From: Fimbriimonadaceae bacterium
Lineage (GTDB): Bacteria; Armatimonadota; Fimbriimonadia; Fimbriimonadales; Fimbriimonadaceae
Reading direction: 5' to 3'
Assembly: GCA_025934835.1 (NCBI GenBank)
Contig: JAICWL010000018.1
Coordinates: 1-43,930, forward strand
DNA length: 43,930 nt
Shown: in pieces, positions 1-7,952 of the stretch
How positions within the stretch are numbered: position 1 is the first letter of the stretch
How the letters are laid out: every line of letters begins with the position of its first letter
Program-made: the position numbers and the translations under genes
Notes under the pieces: model-generated
What the model saw: only the letters and a program-made list of their open reading frames with translations
Database searches by the model: none
What the model was told of the DNA's origin: nothing

Positions 1-275
1 GGCGACGGCGCGTCGAGCCACCGATGATCGAGCTCGACCCAGAGCGGGCAAGCCCGCTCGACCCAGAAAAATCCATCGTAAACCGCGAGGCGCTGCGCAG
101 CGCGCTCGATCGACTTGGGCCCGAGCACCGTGAAGTAGTCGTGCTCCATGAGCTGCAAGGGATGACGTACTTGGAAATAGCGCAAGTCTTGAACGTGCCT
201 GAAGGGACCGTGAAGTCGAGGCTTCACCACGCGTTTCGGCAAATGCGAGCATCGGTGTTTGGAGAGCAGGCGTGA
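1..275 (+). CDS. ECF-type RNA polymerase sigma factor, C-terminal part (5' truncated)
   Basis: The gene runs off the left edge; its reading frame is open from base 3 and ends at 273-275. The visible part is region sigma-4: a conserved stretch around RLGPEHREVVVLHELQGM, then a helix-turn-helix (TYLEIAQVLNVPEGTVKSRL) that in this family contacts the -35 element. Region 2 lies outside the window. The stop codon overlaps the GTG start of the next gene (GTGA), so the two are translationally coupled. The pairing with a membrane protein carrying an anti-sigma-like N-terminus is the usual ECF sigma/anti-sigma layout. The target regulon cannot be read from here. Confidence 0.9.
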   Translation, partial: RRRVEPPMIELDPERASPLDPEKSIVNREALRSALDRLGPEHREVVVLHELQGMTYLEIAQVLNVPEGTVKSRLHHAFRQMRASVFGEQA

Positions 276-1252
276 GAGACGATCTGAAAGCCTATGTCGA
301 CGGCGCACTGCCTCCGCAGCGCGCAGAAGAGATCCGCAAAGCCGCGGAAGCCGATCCAAAGCTTGCCGAAGAAATTCGCCAGATCGAAATGCTCTCATCG
401 ATCCTGAGCGAAGAGACCGCCGGCGTGCCGGTTCGTGGCAAGGAAGAAACGCTTAGCATCCTGAACCGGCCCTCGCCGAGGCGCGAGACGTGGCTGGGGC
501 CGCTGCTGTGGGCAGGGGGACTCGCCGCCGCATTCGCGATCGGAGTGATCGGGTCCAAGTACCTCAACCCGGGGCGAGTACAGCCCGGGAGCGTCGCCGT
601 CGTGGATCGGACAGTGAACCCTGGCATCGATCTGGCTCCGTTCGCCAAGGCCGGCTCGACAGCCACGGCGCAATCCAATAAGTCTACGAAACAGATGAAG
701 ACGCCCCCGGCGGCGCCCGCCCAGAATGGTCCCACGGGCCAGTTCAAGAAGCTGCCCATTCGCCATCCAGCCGTTTTCGGAATTCAAAAGGATGTGCGCA
801 GGGCGCCATCGCCCTCGGCGGGCCCTCCCGTGCAGGCAGCGAAGCCCGACGAGTTGCCGGCAAAGCTGAGCCTGGCGCTCAAGCCGACCGGCGCACGCGT
901 GGTCATCGAAGAACCTCGGCCGAGCAAAGGCGAGCGAGTGTTCCTTGTTTCGGCCAGCCCAGGCAGGCAGCAGGATATCGCCAAGCTAGGGGTGATCCGC
1001 GCGGCCAACGAGAACTGGAAAATCGATTCCGCCGATGACGCCACGAAGAAAGCCCAACCTTCAGCTGCTGGCGGCCCGGAGGGCTATGCAACGAAACGTG
1101 ACTTCGCCGGCAAGATCGCGTCGGGGGGCGTGGCAGGCGCAGCCCGCGAGAAAAGTACGACGAATGCCCAGAACGTCGAGCCACAAGAGCCCATGCTGAT
1201 CCGCGTCGTGCTCGTACGGCTGCCGCCGGGCAAGGGATCGGGCCAGCGGTAA
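272..1252 (+). CDS. Putative membrane-anchored anti-sigma factor
   Basis: 326 residues, GTG start overlapping the sigma factor stop. Residues 1-50 form a charged helical segment (DLKAYVDGALPPQRAEEI) like the cytoplasmic sigma-binding part of anti-sigma factors, but the zinc-type HxxxCxxC motif is absent. A single hydrophobic segment at about residues 74-95 (LLWAGGLAAAFAIGVIG) would anchor it. The C-terminal ~220 residues are rich in Pro, Ala and Lys and end in a short beta-type stretch (EPMLIRVVLVRLPP); I do not recognise this domain. The function is inferred from position next to the sigma factor and from topology. A sensor role for the extracytoplasmic part is likely but unproven. Confidence 0.7.
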   Translation: MRDDLKAYVDGALPPQRAEEIRKAAEADPKLAEEIRQIEMLSSILSEETAGVPVRGKEETLSILNRPSPRRETWLGPLLWAGGLAAAFAIGVIGSKYLNPGRVQPGSVAVVDRTVNPGIDLAPFAKAGSTATAQSNKSTKQMKTPPAAPAQNGPTGQFKKLPIRHPAVFGIQKDVRRAPSPSAGPPVQAAKPDELPAKLSLALKPTGARVVIEEPRPSKGERVFLVSASPGRQQDIAKLGVIRAANENWKIDSADDATKKAQPSAAGGPEGYATKRDFAGKIASGGVAGAAREKSTTNAQNVEPQEPMLIRVVLVRLPPGKGSGQR

Positions 1253-1262
1253 CATCCGCACG

Positions 1263-1859
1263 GTGGAATCCCTCTGGCGCCTCGACCTCGGCGTCTTCAA
1301 GGATATCAATATTGGCTGCCACGAGAGCTGGCTCGACCCGGTTTTCTGGGTCGTCACCAGCACTGGCCTTGGCTACGTTCAAGTAGCCGCGCTCCTCATC
1401 GTGTGCGCCGCTTTGGCGCTCAGGTCGGGGCCAGATAGATTTCTCAAAGAAACCTGGTCGAAGAGCTTCCTCGTGGTGGCCCCACTGATTACTGCTGTCG
1501 CCTTTGGCGGGATAGTGGTGAGCGGCATCACAAAGCTCGCCATCGCACGCGACCGGCCGAGCAACCTGGCTCTGGCGCACTCCCAGGAATCCATCTACGC
1601 CCACAGCTTTCCAAGCGGCCATACGACCACGTCTTTCGCCCTCGCGTTCACCCTATTTCTCGAGCTTTGGCCCACGCGGCAACGCGTGTGGGGCTTCGTC
1701 GCGCTGATTTGGGCCGCGCTCGTCGGCTTCAGCCGTATTTATCGCGGAGTGCACTGGCCCACCGACGTGCTCGGCGGAGCGTGCGCGGGGATCGCGAGCG
1801 CTTGCCTGGTGCATTTCCTTTGGCATCGAGTTAGCGAGCCATCCTTAAGGAACGTTTAA
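1263..1859 (+). CDS. PAP2-family phosphatase (membrane)
   Basis: 198 residues with several membrane segments. All three phosphatidic acid phosphatase type 2 motifs are present: KLAIARDRP (K91...R98-P99), PSGH (117-120) and SRIYRGVHWPTD (S157-R158, H164, D168). H120 and H164 correspond to the catalytic histidines of the family, which removes phosphate from lipid phosphates or undecaprenyl pyrophosphate. The substrate cannot be told from sequence; undecaprenyl pyrophosphate recycling or phospholipid turnover are both possible. The start is a GTG 10 bases after the anti-sigma stop. A TAACAT hexamer ends 7 nt before it, so it may also be transcribed on its own. Confidence 0.88.
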   Translation: MESLWRLDLGVFKDINIGCHESWLDPVFWVVTSTGLGYVQVAALLIVCAALALRSGPDRFLKETWSKSFLVVAPLITAVAFGGIVVSGITKLAIARDRPSNLALAHSQESIYAHSFPSGHTTTSFALAFTLFLELWPTRQRVWGFVALIWAALVGFSRIYRGVHWPTDVLGGACAGIASACLVHFLWHRVSEPSLRNV

Positions 1860-1885
1860 TCGTCTCCCGGTATGCTCCGATTCCG

Positions 1886-3541
1886 ATGACACGCACCGCG
1901 GCTGCCGGCGCTTTGATCGCGTTGGCCTCCCTCTCCACCGTTTCCCTGGCCGCGCCGAACAGACCTAAGCTCGTGCTGCTGATCAGCATCGACCAGTTTC
2001 GCGCAGACTACATCGACCGATTCGAACCCTACTTCCTTCCCGCGAAAACGGGCGGCAAGCTCGGAGGCTTCCGGTTCATCGAGGAGACGGGAGCGCGGTA
2101 CACGGACGCGCACCACAACCATGTGCCGACGGCGACCGGTCCCGGGCACGCCACGCTCATGACCGGTTCCGAGCCTTGCCTCGACGGAATCGTCGGGAAT
2201 TCATGGTTCGACCGCGAAACCGGAAAGCCGATCTACTGCGTCGATGACCCGTCGGTCCAGCCCGTCGGTCCAGGCGGACCGATGAGTCCCCGGAACCTCC
2301 GGGTCACCACGGTGGGCGACGAGCTGAAAATGGCGACGAACGGCAGATCGAAGGTGGTGGGAATCTCCTTCAAAGATCGTGCGGCTATCCTCATGGCCGG
2401 GCACGCCGCCGACTCCGTCGTGTGGATGGACGAATCCTGCGGGGGTTGGGTGACGAGTACGTTCTACGCCCCAAACGGAAGGCTTCCCGTCTGGGCGGAC
2501 GCCATCAATCGCGAGCACTGGGTCGCCCGCGCCGACAACGAAAGCTGGGAGCCGCTGCTGCCCATTGAGGCTTACTCACGCACGCGAAAGGCGCCTGCGG
2601 AAGCTGCCCCGCCTGCCGGAAAGGCGTTCTCGCACCGTTTGGGAAGCGGCAAGCCGGACCCTGGCTATATCGGCAGGCTCATCCAGAGTGGGCAAGGTCA
2701 GACTTTTCTGTTCGACACCGTCGAGAGGGCTATCGACGCCGAGAACCTGGGCCGGCACGAGGATCCGGACATCCTCGTGGTAAACCTCGCTACGAACGAC
2801 TATATCGGGCACCGGTACGGGCCGAATAGCCCGGAAGTGATGGACATCACGGTGCGGACGGACCGGCTCCTCAGCAGGCTGTTCAACGACCTCGACAAGC
2901 GCGTGGGAATCGACAACGTGGCGATTACCATCACGGGAGACCACGGCGTTTTGCCGATTCCCGAGGAATCGAACGGCGAGTACCGTACGGGCTCCTCTCG
3001 TGTGCTGGGATCCAGCGTGGCGACAGCCGTTCAGGCGGCACTCACGGCAGCGTACGGCGAGGGGCGCTGGGTGGTGTCCAACGGCACGTTCGAGGACAAC
3101 CTCTATCTCAATCGAAAGCTGATCGCCGACAAGAAGCTGCCGCTGCCGGAGGTAGAGGAAGCCGCGGCCAAGGCGGCGAGCGGCGTGCCGGGCATCTACT
3201 GCGCCTTCGGCGCCGACCAGATCATGCACGGCGAGCTGCCGGCGTGGGATTGGGACCAGAAGGTGGTGAACGGCTACGACCCGAAGAACGGCGGCGATGT
3301 GCTGGTATTCGAGGCGCCAGGAGTTCTTTTCGGGGGTGGGACCGGAACCGGGCACGGATCGCCCTGGGCTTACGACTCGCATGTGCCCATTCTCATGCGA
3401 TGGGGCGGCATAGCGCGCGGCGTCTATTCTCGAACCGTAGCCACTGCGGATATCGCGCCTACGCTGTGCCGACTTCTCGGAATCGAACAGCCGACTGGGA
3501 ACGTTGGCCATCCGCTTTACGAAGCTCTTGGAACGAAATAG
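1886..3541 (+). CDS. PafA-like secreted alkaline phosphatase (alkaline phosphatase superfamily)
   Basis: 551 residues with a signal peptide (residues 1-22, ending SLAAP). Metal and nucleophile motifs of the superfamily are visible: SIDQFRADY (D36), the nucleophile region PTATGPGHATLMTG (Thr near 84), NLATNDYIGHRYG, TITGDHGV and the late HGSPWAYDSHVP. The SFKDR motif (K163, R165) and GIVGN (N105) match the Lys/Arg and Asn that mark PafA-type phosphate monoesterases within the NPP-like branch, so a periplasmic phosphomonoesterase fits better than a diesterase. The gene follows a PAP2 phosphatase on the same strand, but a gap with a TATGCT hexamer (1871-1876) suggests its own promoter. Confidence 0.88.
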   Translation: MTRTAAAGALIALASLSTVSLAAPNRPKLVLLISIDQFRADYIDRFEPYFLPAKTGGKLGGFRFIEETGARYTDAHHNHVPTATGPGHATLMTGSEPCLDGIVGNSWFDRETGKPIYCVDDPSVQPVGPGGPMSPRNLRVTTVGDELKMATNGRSKVVGISFKDRAAILMAGHAADSVVWMDESCGGWVTSTFYAPNGRLPVWADAINREHWVARADNESWEPLLPIEAYSRTRKAPAEAAPPAGKAFSHRLGSGKPDPGYIGRLIQSGQGQTFLFDTVERAIDAENLGRHEDPDILVVNLATNDYIGHRYGPNSPEVMDITVRTDRLLSRLFNDLDKRVGIDNVAITITGDHGVLPIPEESNGEYRTGSSRVLGSSVATAVQAALTAAYGEGRWVVSNGTFEDNLYLNRKLIADKKLPLPEVEEAAAKAASGVPGIYCAFGADQIMHGELPAWDWDQKVVNGYDPKNGGDVLVFEAPGVLFGGGTGTGHGSPWAYDSHVPILMRWGGIARGVYSRTVATADIAPTLCRLLGIEQPTGNVGHPLYEALGTK

Positions 3542-3601
3542 CGCCTCCCCGCCGAAATGTCGGTGCACGCTGGGCCAAAACTGCAGTAATCAATAGATGA
3601 C

Positions 3602-4495
3602 ATGCTGGCAACTCTCGCACTGGCCGGCGCAATGCTGGGCTCGCAGACGGTCATACAAGGCTTTCCGAAGGTCGCCTATGAGATCCCCATCGCCGGCGGG
3701 CAACGAGAAATGGCGCTCGGAATCCGGGATCAGAGCGAGACCCTGCTGAACTACTTCTATGAGAAGGAAGTAAACGCGCAATACATTCCGAACGGCATCA
3801 ACGACGGGCAGCCGCACGAAACCATCCAGCCCCAGAACTGGGTGGAGAAAAACCTCGGATACATGCGCTGGTCGGTCAGGCCCGACGACATCTTCAACCA
3901 GAAGGCGAACCTGCTGACGACTGAATCGCTGGTCCGACAGCGCGTGGGACCGAAAGATCACCAATATCAGATCACCAGCATGGCCAAGACCCAGTGGTGG
4001 ATCTCGGACAAGGGAAAGATCCTGCGCCAGTATTATCAGCTCCAGAGTCCGATGGGCGATCTGCGCTGCAACGCCACATATGGCACCGACAGCGTCGAGG
4101 TGAGCCGGGAGACACCGCAAGGCACCAAGTTTCTGACGATGTTCCCCTCCGGCGGCATGGAAGCTCTCGACGCGCAGTTCACGCCGATGCTGGCGGGTGG
4201 CAAAGTCCTGCTGCCGGAGAAAAAATTCCAGGTGCTGAATCTTCAGACCGGCTCGGTCGACGACTACGAGGCGAAGATTTCAGGCAAGTTCAACTGCCAG
4301 TACATGAATGTCTGGTTCAAGGGGCAGTGCGTCGATATCACCGGCCCGGGAAAGCTCACCGAAAAGGCATACCTCTCCGATGAGGGGGACCTTGTGAAGG
4401 TTGAGTTTTCGGAGGAGAAGTATTGGGTGATCCAGTCTTTGCCTAGCAGCAAGTTGGATAAGAACGGCCTGCCGATTCGCGGATCGGGCGGCTAG
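3602..4495 (+). CDS. Secreted protein of unknown function
   Basis: 297 residues; I recognise no family. A short hydrophobic start (LATLALAGAMLGSQT) may act as a signal peptide. The rest is soluble, rich in aromatic residues and beta-like (QPQNWVEKNLGYMRW, TQWWISDKGKILRQYY, KYWVIQSLP), which fits an extracytoplasmic beta-structured protein. Two cysteines (near NCQYM and GQCVD) could form a disulfide. The final 4 bases overlap the end of the convergent permease gene. No Shine-Dalgarno site is evident before the ATG. Confidence 0.65.
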   Translation: MLATLALAGAMLGSQTVIQGFPKVAYEIPIAGGQREMALGIRDQSETLLNYFYEKEVNAQYIPNGINDGQPHETIQPQNWVEKNLGYMRWSVRPDDIFNQKANLLTTESLVRQRVGPKDHQYQITSMAKTQWWISDKGKILRQYYQLQSPMGDLRCNATYGTDSVEVSRETPQGTKFLTMFPSGGMEALDAQFTPMLAGGKVLLPEKKFQVLNLQTGSVDDYEAKISGKFNCQYMNVWFKGQCVDITGPGKLTEKAYLSDEGDLVKVEFSEEKYWVIQSLPSSKLDKNGLPIRGSGG

Positions 4496-5514
4496 GCCCT
4501 GGCCCTTGTAAGCCGGCGCTCCGACAGCCGGCTGTTCAACCTGTCCAGGACGACCGCGATGACGATGGCTGAGCCGATGATGATCCACTCGTAGTTCTGA
4601 TCGAGCCGCAGAGTCCGGATGGCTTGGCGGATCATAGCGATCAGCAGAGCGCCAAGCATAGCCCCGATGGCGCTCCCCTTGCCGCCGATCAGGCTTGTGC
4701 CCCCGACCACCGCGCTCGCGATGACGTACAGTTCGTACCCTTGGCCGTCACCCGAGGTCGCCGCGCCGTAAAAGCTGCTTCCCATAAAAGCCGCGAGACC
4801 CGCTGTGAATCCGGAAAGCACGTAAACGCTTGTCAAGATGCGCTTGAGCCGCAACCCGGAATATCGCGACGCCTCGATGTTTCCACCGACCGCGAAAACG
4901 TTCCTCCCCATGACCGTCCGCTGCAGGTACAGAGCTCCGCCGATGGCAGTGAGGATCATGACGATCATGGGCATCGGATATAGCCCTTTGCCGAACCCAA
5001 GGTTCGCCTTCGCGAAGTTGGTCAGCGATTGCGGCACCAGAATCGTCTCTGCCTTCGTGGATACGAATGCGATGCCGCGATACACCCACATCGTGCCGAG
5101 CGTCACGATGAACGGATGAACGCCGAGGTTCGACACCATTAAGCCGTTCAGCCAGCCCGCGATCGTGCCGACGCCGCAGCAGATGAGCCCCGCGAGCAGC
5201 GGTGAGACCGTGTCGTGGCCGCGCAGCATCATCGCCATCAGCACGCCGGCCAGGGCATAGATCGAACCTACGGACAGATCGATGCCCCCCGAGATGATGA
5301 CCAGCGCGCTGCCGACCGCCATGATCGCGAAGAAGCTCGTGTCGGTGGCAACCTGAACAAGCGTGCTCGGATTCAGAAAATTGTTGATGGATCGGTGCGT
5401 CTCGCGGTCGACGTGCGTCCCGGCGAAGAGCGTCAGGACGAATCCGAGCAGCAATATGATCAACACTAGCCCAGAAAGCTGGGAGTTGACGACCGACGTA
5501 AGCCTCTTCCGCAT
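4492..5514 (-). CDS. ABC transporter permease, ribose/simple-sugar type (RbsC-like)
   Basis: 340 residues, strongly hydrophobic with about 8-10 membrane segments. The motif ALVIISGGIDLSVGSIYAL is the hallmark of the RbsC/XylH/AraH permease group (BPD_transp_2), and GGTSLIGGKGS near the C-terminus is also typical. It would form the membrane channel of a monosaccharide (or related, such as autoinducer-2) importer. The ATPase and binding-protein genes that normally accompany it are not adjacent: upstream is a divergent creatininase gene and downstream a convergent unknown gene. The partners must lie elsewhere or be shared. A TAAGCT hexamer ends 5 nt before the start codon. Confidence 0.88.
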   Translation of the reverse strand: MRKRLTSVVNSQLSGLVLIILLLGFVLTLFAGTHVDRETHRSINNFLNPSTLVQVATDTSFFAIMAVGSALVIISGGIDLSVGSIYALAGVLMAMMLRGHDTVSPLLAGLICCGVGTIAGWLNGLMVSNLGVHPFIVTLGTMWVYRGIAFVSTKAETILVPQSLTNFAKANLGFGKGLYPMPMIVMILTAIGGALYLQRTVMGRNVFAVGGNIEASRYSGLRLKRILTSVYVLSGFTAGLAAFMGSSFYGAATSGDGQGYELYVIASAVVGGTSLIGGKGSAIGAMLGALLIAMIRQAIRTLRLDQNYEWIIIGSAIVIAVVLDRLNSRLSERRLTRARA

Positions 5515-5519
5515 CGACG

Positions 5520-5525
5520 AGCTTA
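5520..5525 (-). promoter_or_regulatory. Possible -10 element of the permease gene
   Basis: TAAGCT on the minus strand, 5 nt upstream of the ATG at 5514. No good -35 hexamer is visible. If used, the transcript would start at or very near the start codon. This is one of a series of such sites in the window. Confidence 0.3.
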
Positions 5526-5584
5526 TTCTCCCCTATGAGGGCGAGTTCTAGCACGGAATCGGCTTCGCCGAGCGTCTGTTCGAT

Positions 5585-6355
5585 ATGCCGATGCGATATG
5601 CCGAGATGACCCCTCGAGAGCTCGGCCAGGCGTGGAGTCGATTCCCGTGCGCCGTGGCGCCATGGGGGGCGCTGGAGTGGCACGGATCGCATCTGCCGCT
5701 CGGGCTCGACGGAATCGTGGCAGACCGGTTTTCGGAAAGTCTGGCCGAGAACCTCGGCGCGGTACTGCTTCCCTGCTGCTGGATGCCGGTCACTCCGCTT
5801 CCACACCGGCATTCGTTGGCAGTCCGCACCGACACGTTTCAGCGGCTCATCGACGACGTCTTGAGTGGCCTGTACGCCTCCGGCGCGCGAACGATCGCGG
5901 TAGTCACCGGGCACTACGCCCAAGGGCACGTTATCGAGCTCTACGAAGCGGCGCTTCGTGCGATGGAGGATTTCGAGGGATTGCGAGTCTTTGCCGGTTC
6001 GCCCTTGGAGCCGCTTGGCAACGAGGATCTGCTAGACCACGCGGGCCGATACGAGACGTCGCAGCTCCTGGCGATGCGTCCGGACCTGGTGCGGCTCGAT
6101 CAGTTCGAGACGAGTGCTTCGGCGTCTGACAATGCTGTGCTGGGCGACGCCCCCCAGGCAGCTTCCGCCGAAGAAGGCGAGGCGCTGCTCACTTCTGGGC
6201 TCGAGCGCTGGACGACATGGATATCGTCATCGAGCCCCGTGGATTTGGAAAAGCACTATAAGCAGCGCTTCGACGTGTACCAGGAGTACGTGGACGAATT
6301 CTACGAAGGCTCGTGGGAATCGGCGATCGAAGCCTGGTGGAAAACAAAGGCGTGA
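5585..6355 (+). CDS. Creatininase family amidohydrolase
   Basis: 256 residues. The family's metal-binding N-terminus is clear: GALEWHGSHLPLGLD (E31, H33, D42), then TGHYAQGH (the usual NGHGGN region, with a ligand His) and HAGRYETSQL, which supplies the conserved Glu of the HAG-x-x-ETS motif. The family includes creatinine amidohydrolase, 3-dehydro-scyllo-inosose hydrolase and enzymes of cofactor synthesis such as MftE, so the substrate is open. The NGHGGN motif is altered to TGHYAQ, so activity on creatinine itself should not be assumed. Three closely spaced in-frame ATGs (5585, 5591, 5606) leave the exact start uncertain. It is divergent from the sugar permease. Confidence 0.82.
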   Translation: MPMRYAEMTPRELGQAWSRFPCAVAPWGALEWHGSHLPLGLDGIVADRFSESLAENLGAVLLPCCWMPVTPLPHRHSLAVRTDTFQRLIDDVLSGLYASGARTIAVVTGHYAQGHVIELYEAALRAMEDFEGLRVFAGSPLEPLGNEDLLDHAGRYETSQLLAMRPDLVRLDQFETSASASDNAVLGDAPQAASAEEGEALLTSGLERWTTWISSSSPVDLEKHYKQRFDVYQEYVDEFYEGSWESAIEAWWKTKA

Positions 6356-6413
6356 GCCGGCCTCATCTGTGCTCGCTAGTGGCTTGGCTGTAGGGCCGCG
6401 GTCGGGGCTATGA

Positions 6414-6718
6414 GAGTCGACCTATAAGCCGGATTCTGTATTTGTACGGCGATTTATCTACGCGGCCAACCCGGAAGGTCGGCGGGCAACGTCATCCCTT
6501 CCCTATTTGGCCTTGCTTCCAGTGGGGTTTGCACGGCCAGCCGGTTACCCGGTCTGCCGGTGAGCTCTTACCTCACCATTTCACCCTTACCCTTTCGGGC
6601 GGTATGTTTCTGTTGCACTTTCCGTCGGGTCGCCCCGCCCCGGCTTGCGCCGGGCACTGTGCCCTATGAAGTCCGGACTTTCCTCCCCGCTTGCGCGAGG
6701 CCGCCGTCCGATCGACTC
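6414..6718 (-). ncRNA. rnpB: RNase P RNA, bacterial type A
   Basis: Read on the minus strand, the region contains the conserved core of RNase P RNA: GGGGAGGAAAGTCCGGAC near the 5' end (around 6671-6692), ACAGAAA, the GGTAAGGGTGAAA ... GGTAAGAGC block (around 6560-6600), and the 3' GAATCCGGCTTATAGG (around 6421-6436). The ends GAGTCGATC (6710-6718) and GGTCGACTC (6414-6422) form a 9-bp P1 helix including one G-U pair. The length of about 305 nt is compact compared with ~350-400 for most type A RNAs, so some peripheral helices are probably short or absent. It is the catalytic RNA for tRNA 5' maturation. Ends are set by P1 and may be off by a few bases. Confidence 0.95.
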
Positions 6719-6727
6719 CCAGGAGCG

Positions 6728-6733
6728 ATTGTA
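6728..6733 (-). promoter_or_regulatory. Possible -10 element of rnpB
   Basis: TACAAT on the minus strand, ending 9 nt before the 5' base of the P1 helix, which fits a transcription start at the mature RNA end. No convincing -35 box. Confidence 0.45.
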
Positions 6734-6799
6734 CTTCGGAGCATCTGGGTTCACCCACACACGCCGCGGCTCGGTCCGCGAAAAAGCACCTATCGACCG

Positions 6800-6805
6800 T
6801 ATTAT
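6800..6805 (+). promoter_or_regulatory. Possible -10 element for a leaderless transcript
   Basis: TATTAT ends 6 nt before the ATG at 6812, which has no Shine-Dalgarno site. Transcription would start at the A of the ATG. No clear -35. Confidence 0.35.
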
Positions 6806-6811
6806 GTCCGC

Positions 6812-7603
6812 ATGCCTTGCACGTTTCAGCATCCGCTGCAAACTCTCTCGGCTGCGCAGACGGGCGATCTAACTGCCGCCGACCTGTTTGTTCGCGACGA
6901 TTCGCGCGTCCTGATTGTCAGCGACAGCCCAGAAACGCTCACTCTCGCGACGGCGCCCGATCCATCGTCGCTGTATCAATGCGCACATCAAATTCCCGTT
7001 TCAGGCACTCTTTCGATCCGAGTCTTTCTCTACCACCTCAACGGGCAGGGAGGATATGCGAACGGATTCAACCTTTGGATCGGAGTTACTTTGCTCGGGG
7101 GCAGTGGCAGTATTCAAAACCATCGGTCGCACAGCATCGCCGGAAGCTCGAGCGATCCCATAGGAACGGTTGGAATTTGCCTTGCCCGGGCTCATGCGTT
7201 CGGTCTGCTCAATATTGATGGGGATTTTAATCTGCCGCTCCCTGGGGTCGAGCAGGCGTTTTTGGCGGGCAGCGCCGGGGCACATGGCTCAAGCACAGAG
7301 TTAGTCGGCTCGGTTCATGAATTCGACGTGGTCGGTCCGCCAGCTTCTGGCGCTACGATCCGCACGATGGTGAGCTCGGGCGCCGGCCTGCCGCCCCAGT
7401 CGCAAATGCCTATACCGAAAGCTGGGAACACTCGGGGCTGGTGGCCTTCGTCGAGCATTACGGCGATCGTATCGGCCGTCAAGGACGTCGGACCCGTCGT
7501 CCACCCGGATGAAAACACCTACTTCGTTCAGGAGCGCTCGATGTTTCAGCCCGGGAGCGCCGAGGTCACGGCCTATGCCTGGCCAAGGGACCGGTTTGGA
7601 TAG
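6812..7603 (+). CDS. Unknown protein, N-terminal part of a probably frameshifted gene
   Basis: 263 residues from the ATG at 6812; the frame is open further upstream, but that stretch is RNase P RNA and its promoter region, so the later start is preferred. I do not recognise the family. It is Gly/Ser/aromatic-rich and looks beta-structured (SIRVFLYHLNGQGGYANGF, FNLWIGVTLLGGSGS), and it has no obvious signal peptide. It stops at a TAG (7601-7603), while the +1 frame opens a 118-residue continuation of similar composition (TGNKGLSGVNLIYQVNVENS...) up to 7952. The two parts together look like one protein of about 380 residues broken by one extra base near 7590-7601, close to a G-rich run. It may be a real pseudogene or a sequencing error. 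Confidence 0.6.
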   Translation: MPCTFQHPLQTLSAAQTGDLTAADLFVRDDSRVLIVSDSPETLTLATAPDPSSLYQCAHQIPVSGTLSIRVFLYHLNGQGGYANGFNLWIGVTLLGGSGSIQNHRSHSIAGSSSDPIGTVGICLARAHAFGLLNIDGDFNLPLPGVEQAFLAGSAGAHGSSTELVGSVHEFDVVGPPASGATIRTMVSSGAGLPPQSQMPIPKAGNTRGWWPSSSITAIVSAVKDVGPVVHPDENTYFVQERSMFQPGSAEVTAYAWPRDRFG

Positions 7604-7952
7604 GAGGGGGGCGGGCACCGGCAACAAGGGCCTGTCTGGTGTGAATCTCATCTACCAGGTGAACGTTGAAAACAGCGGCCCCAACCAGATCAGCGTCTAC
7701 CAGCCGCTGCGCGCGAGAAACACCAGCGGAAAGTTCGGAGGCGCCGGAAAAGGAAGCCTTGAAAGCGCACTCGCCGTGAACAGTGAGATTCCAGCCCTTA
7801 CCTTCGGGGGCGCAGCGAGCGCCGCGAACTTTGCAAACAAGAAAGTCCCTCCTAATACGGGAAGCCAGCCGATTACCGTGCTCGTCGCAGTTGCGGCTGG
7901 CTCGACCCTGCCGATAGCTCTGGACATGCTCGGCTACTGCCCGGTGCCGTAA
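7509..7952 (+). CDS. Unknown protein, C-terminal part of the frameshifted gene
   Basis: Open frame in +1 relative to the preceding coding region, overlapping its 3' end. The reliable part begins around 7600 (GAGTGNKGLSG) and is beta-rich and Asn/Gly/Ser-rich (NVENSGPNQISVYQPL, TFGGAASAANFANKK), like the end of an extracellular domain. If translated alone it could start at the ATG at 7575 or earlier, but no ribosome-binding site is apparent. The residues encoded in this frame before 7590 look like out-of-frame sequence. Its TAA stop overlaps the ATG of the next gene (TAATG), so whatever ribosome reads this frame couples to that gene, which argues that this frame is the natural end of the upstream gene. 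Confidence 0.5.
   Translation: MKTPTSFRSARCFSPGAPRSRPMPGQGTGLDRRGAGTGNKGLSGVNLIYQVNVENSGPNQISVYQPLRARNTSGKFGGAGKGSLESALAVNSEIPALTFGGAASAANFANKKVPPNTGSQPITVLVAVAAGSTLPIALDMLGYCPVP

Noticed and set aside
2576-3568. Long open frames antisense to confirmed genes (here and at 903-1622, 4748-5929, 14518-15201, 29332-30072)
   Set aside because: They mirror GC-rich codon use of the sense genes and show no family motifs or ribosome-binding sites.
6560-6811. An open frame extending the 6812 gene upstream
   Set aside because: It runs through RNase P RNA on the other strand and its promoter; the amino acid sequence before 6812 looks random.
6812-7952. Assignment of the frameshifted protein to DUF3370
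   Set aside because: Only a vague similarity in the beta-rich pattern; no diagnostic motif could be matched by eye.
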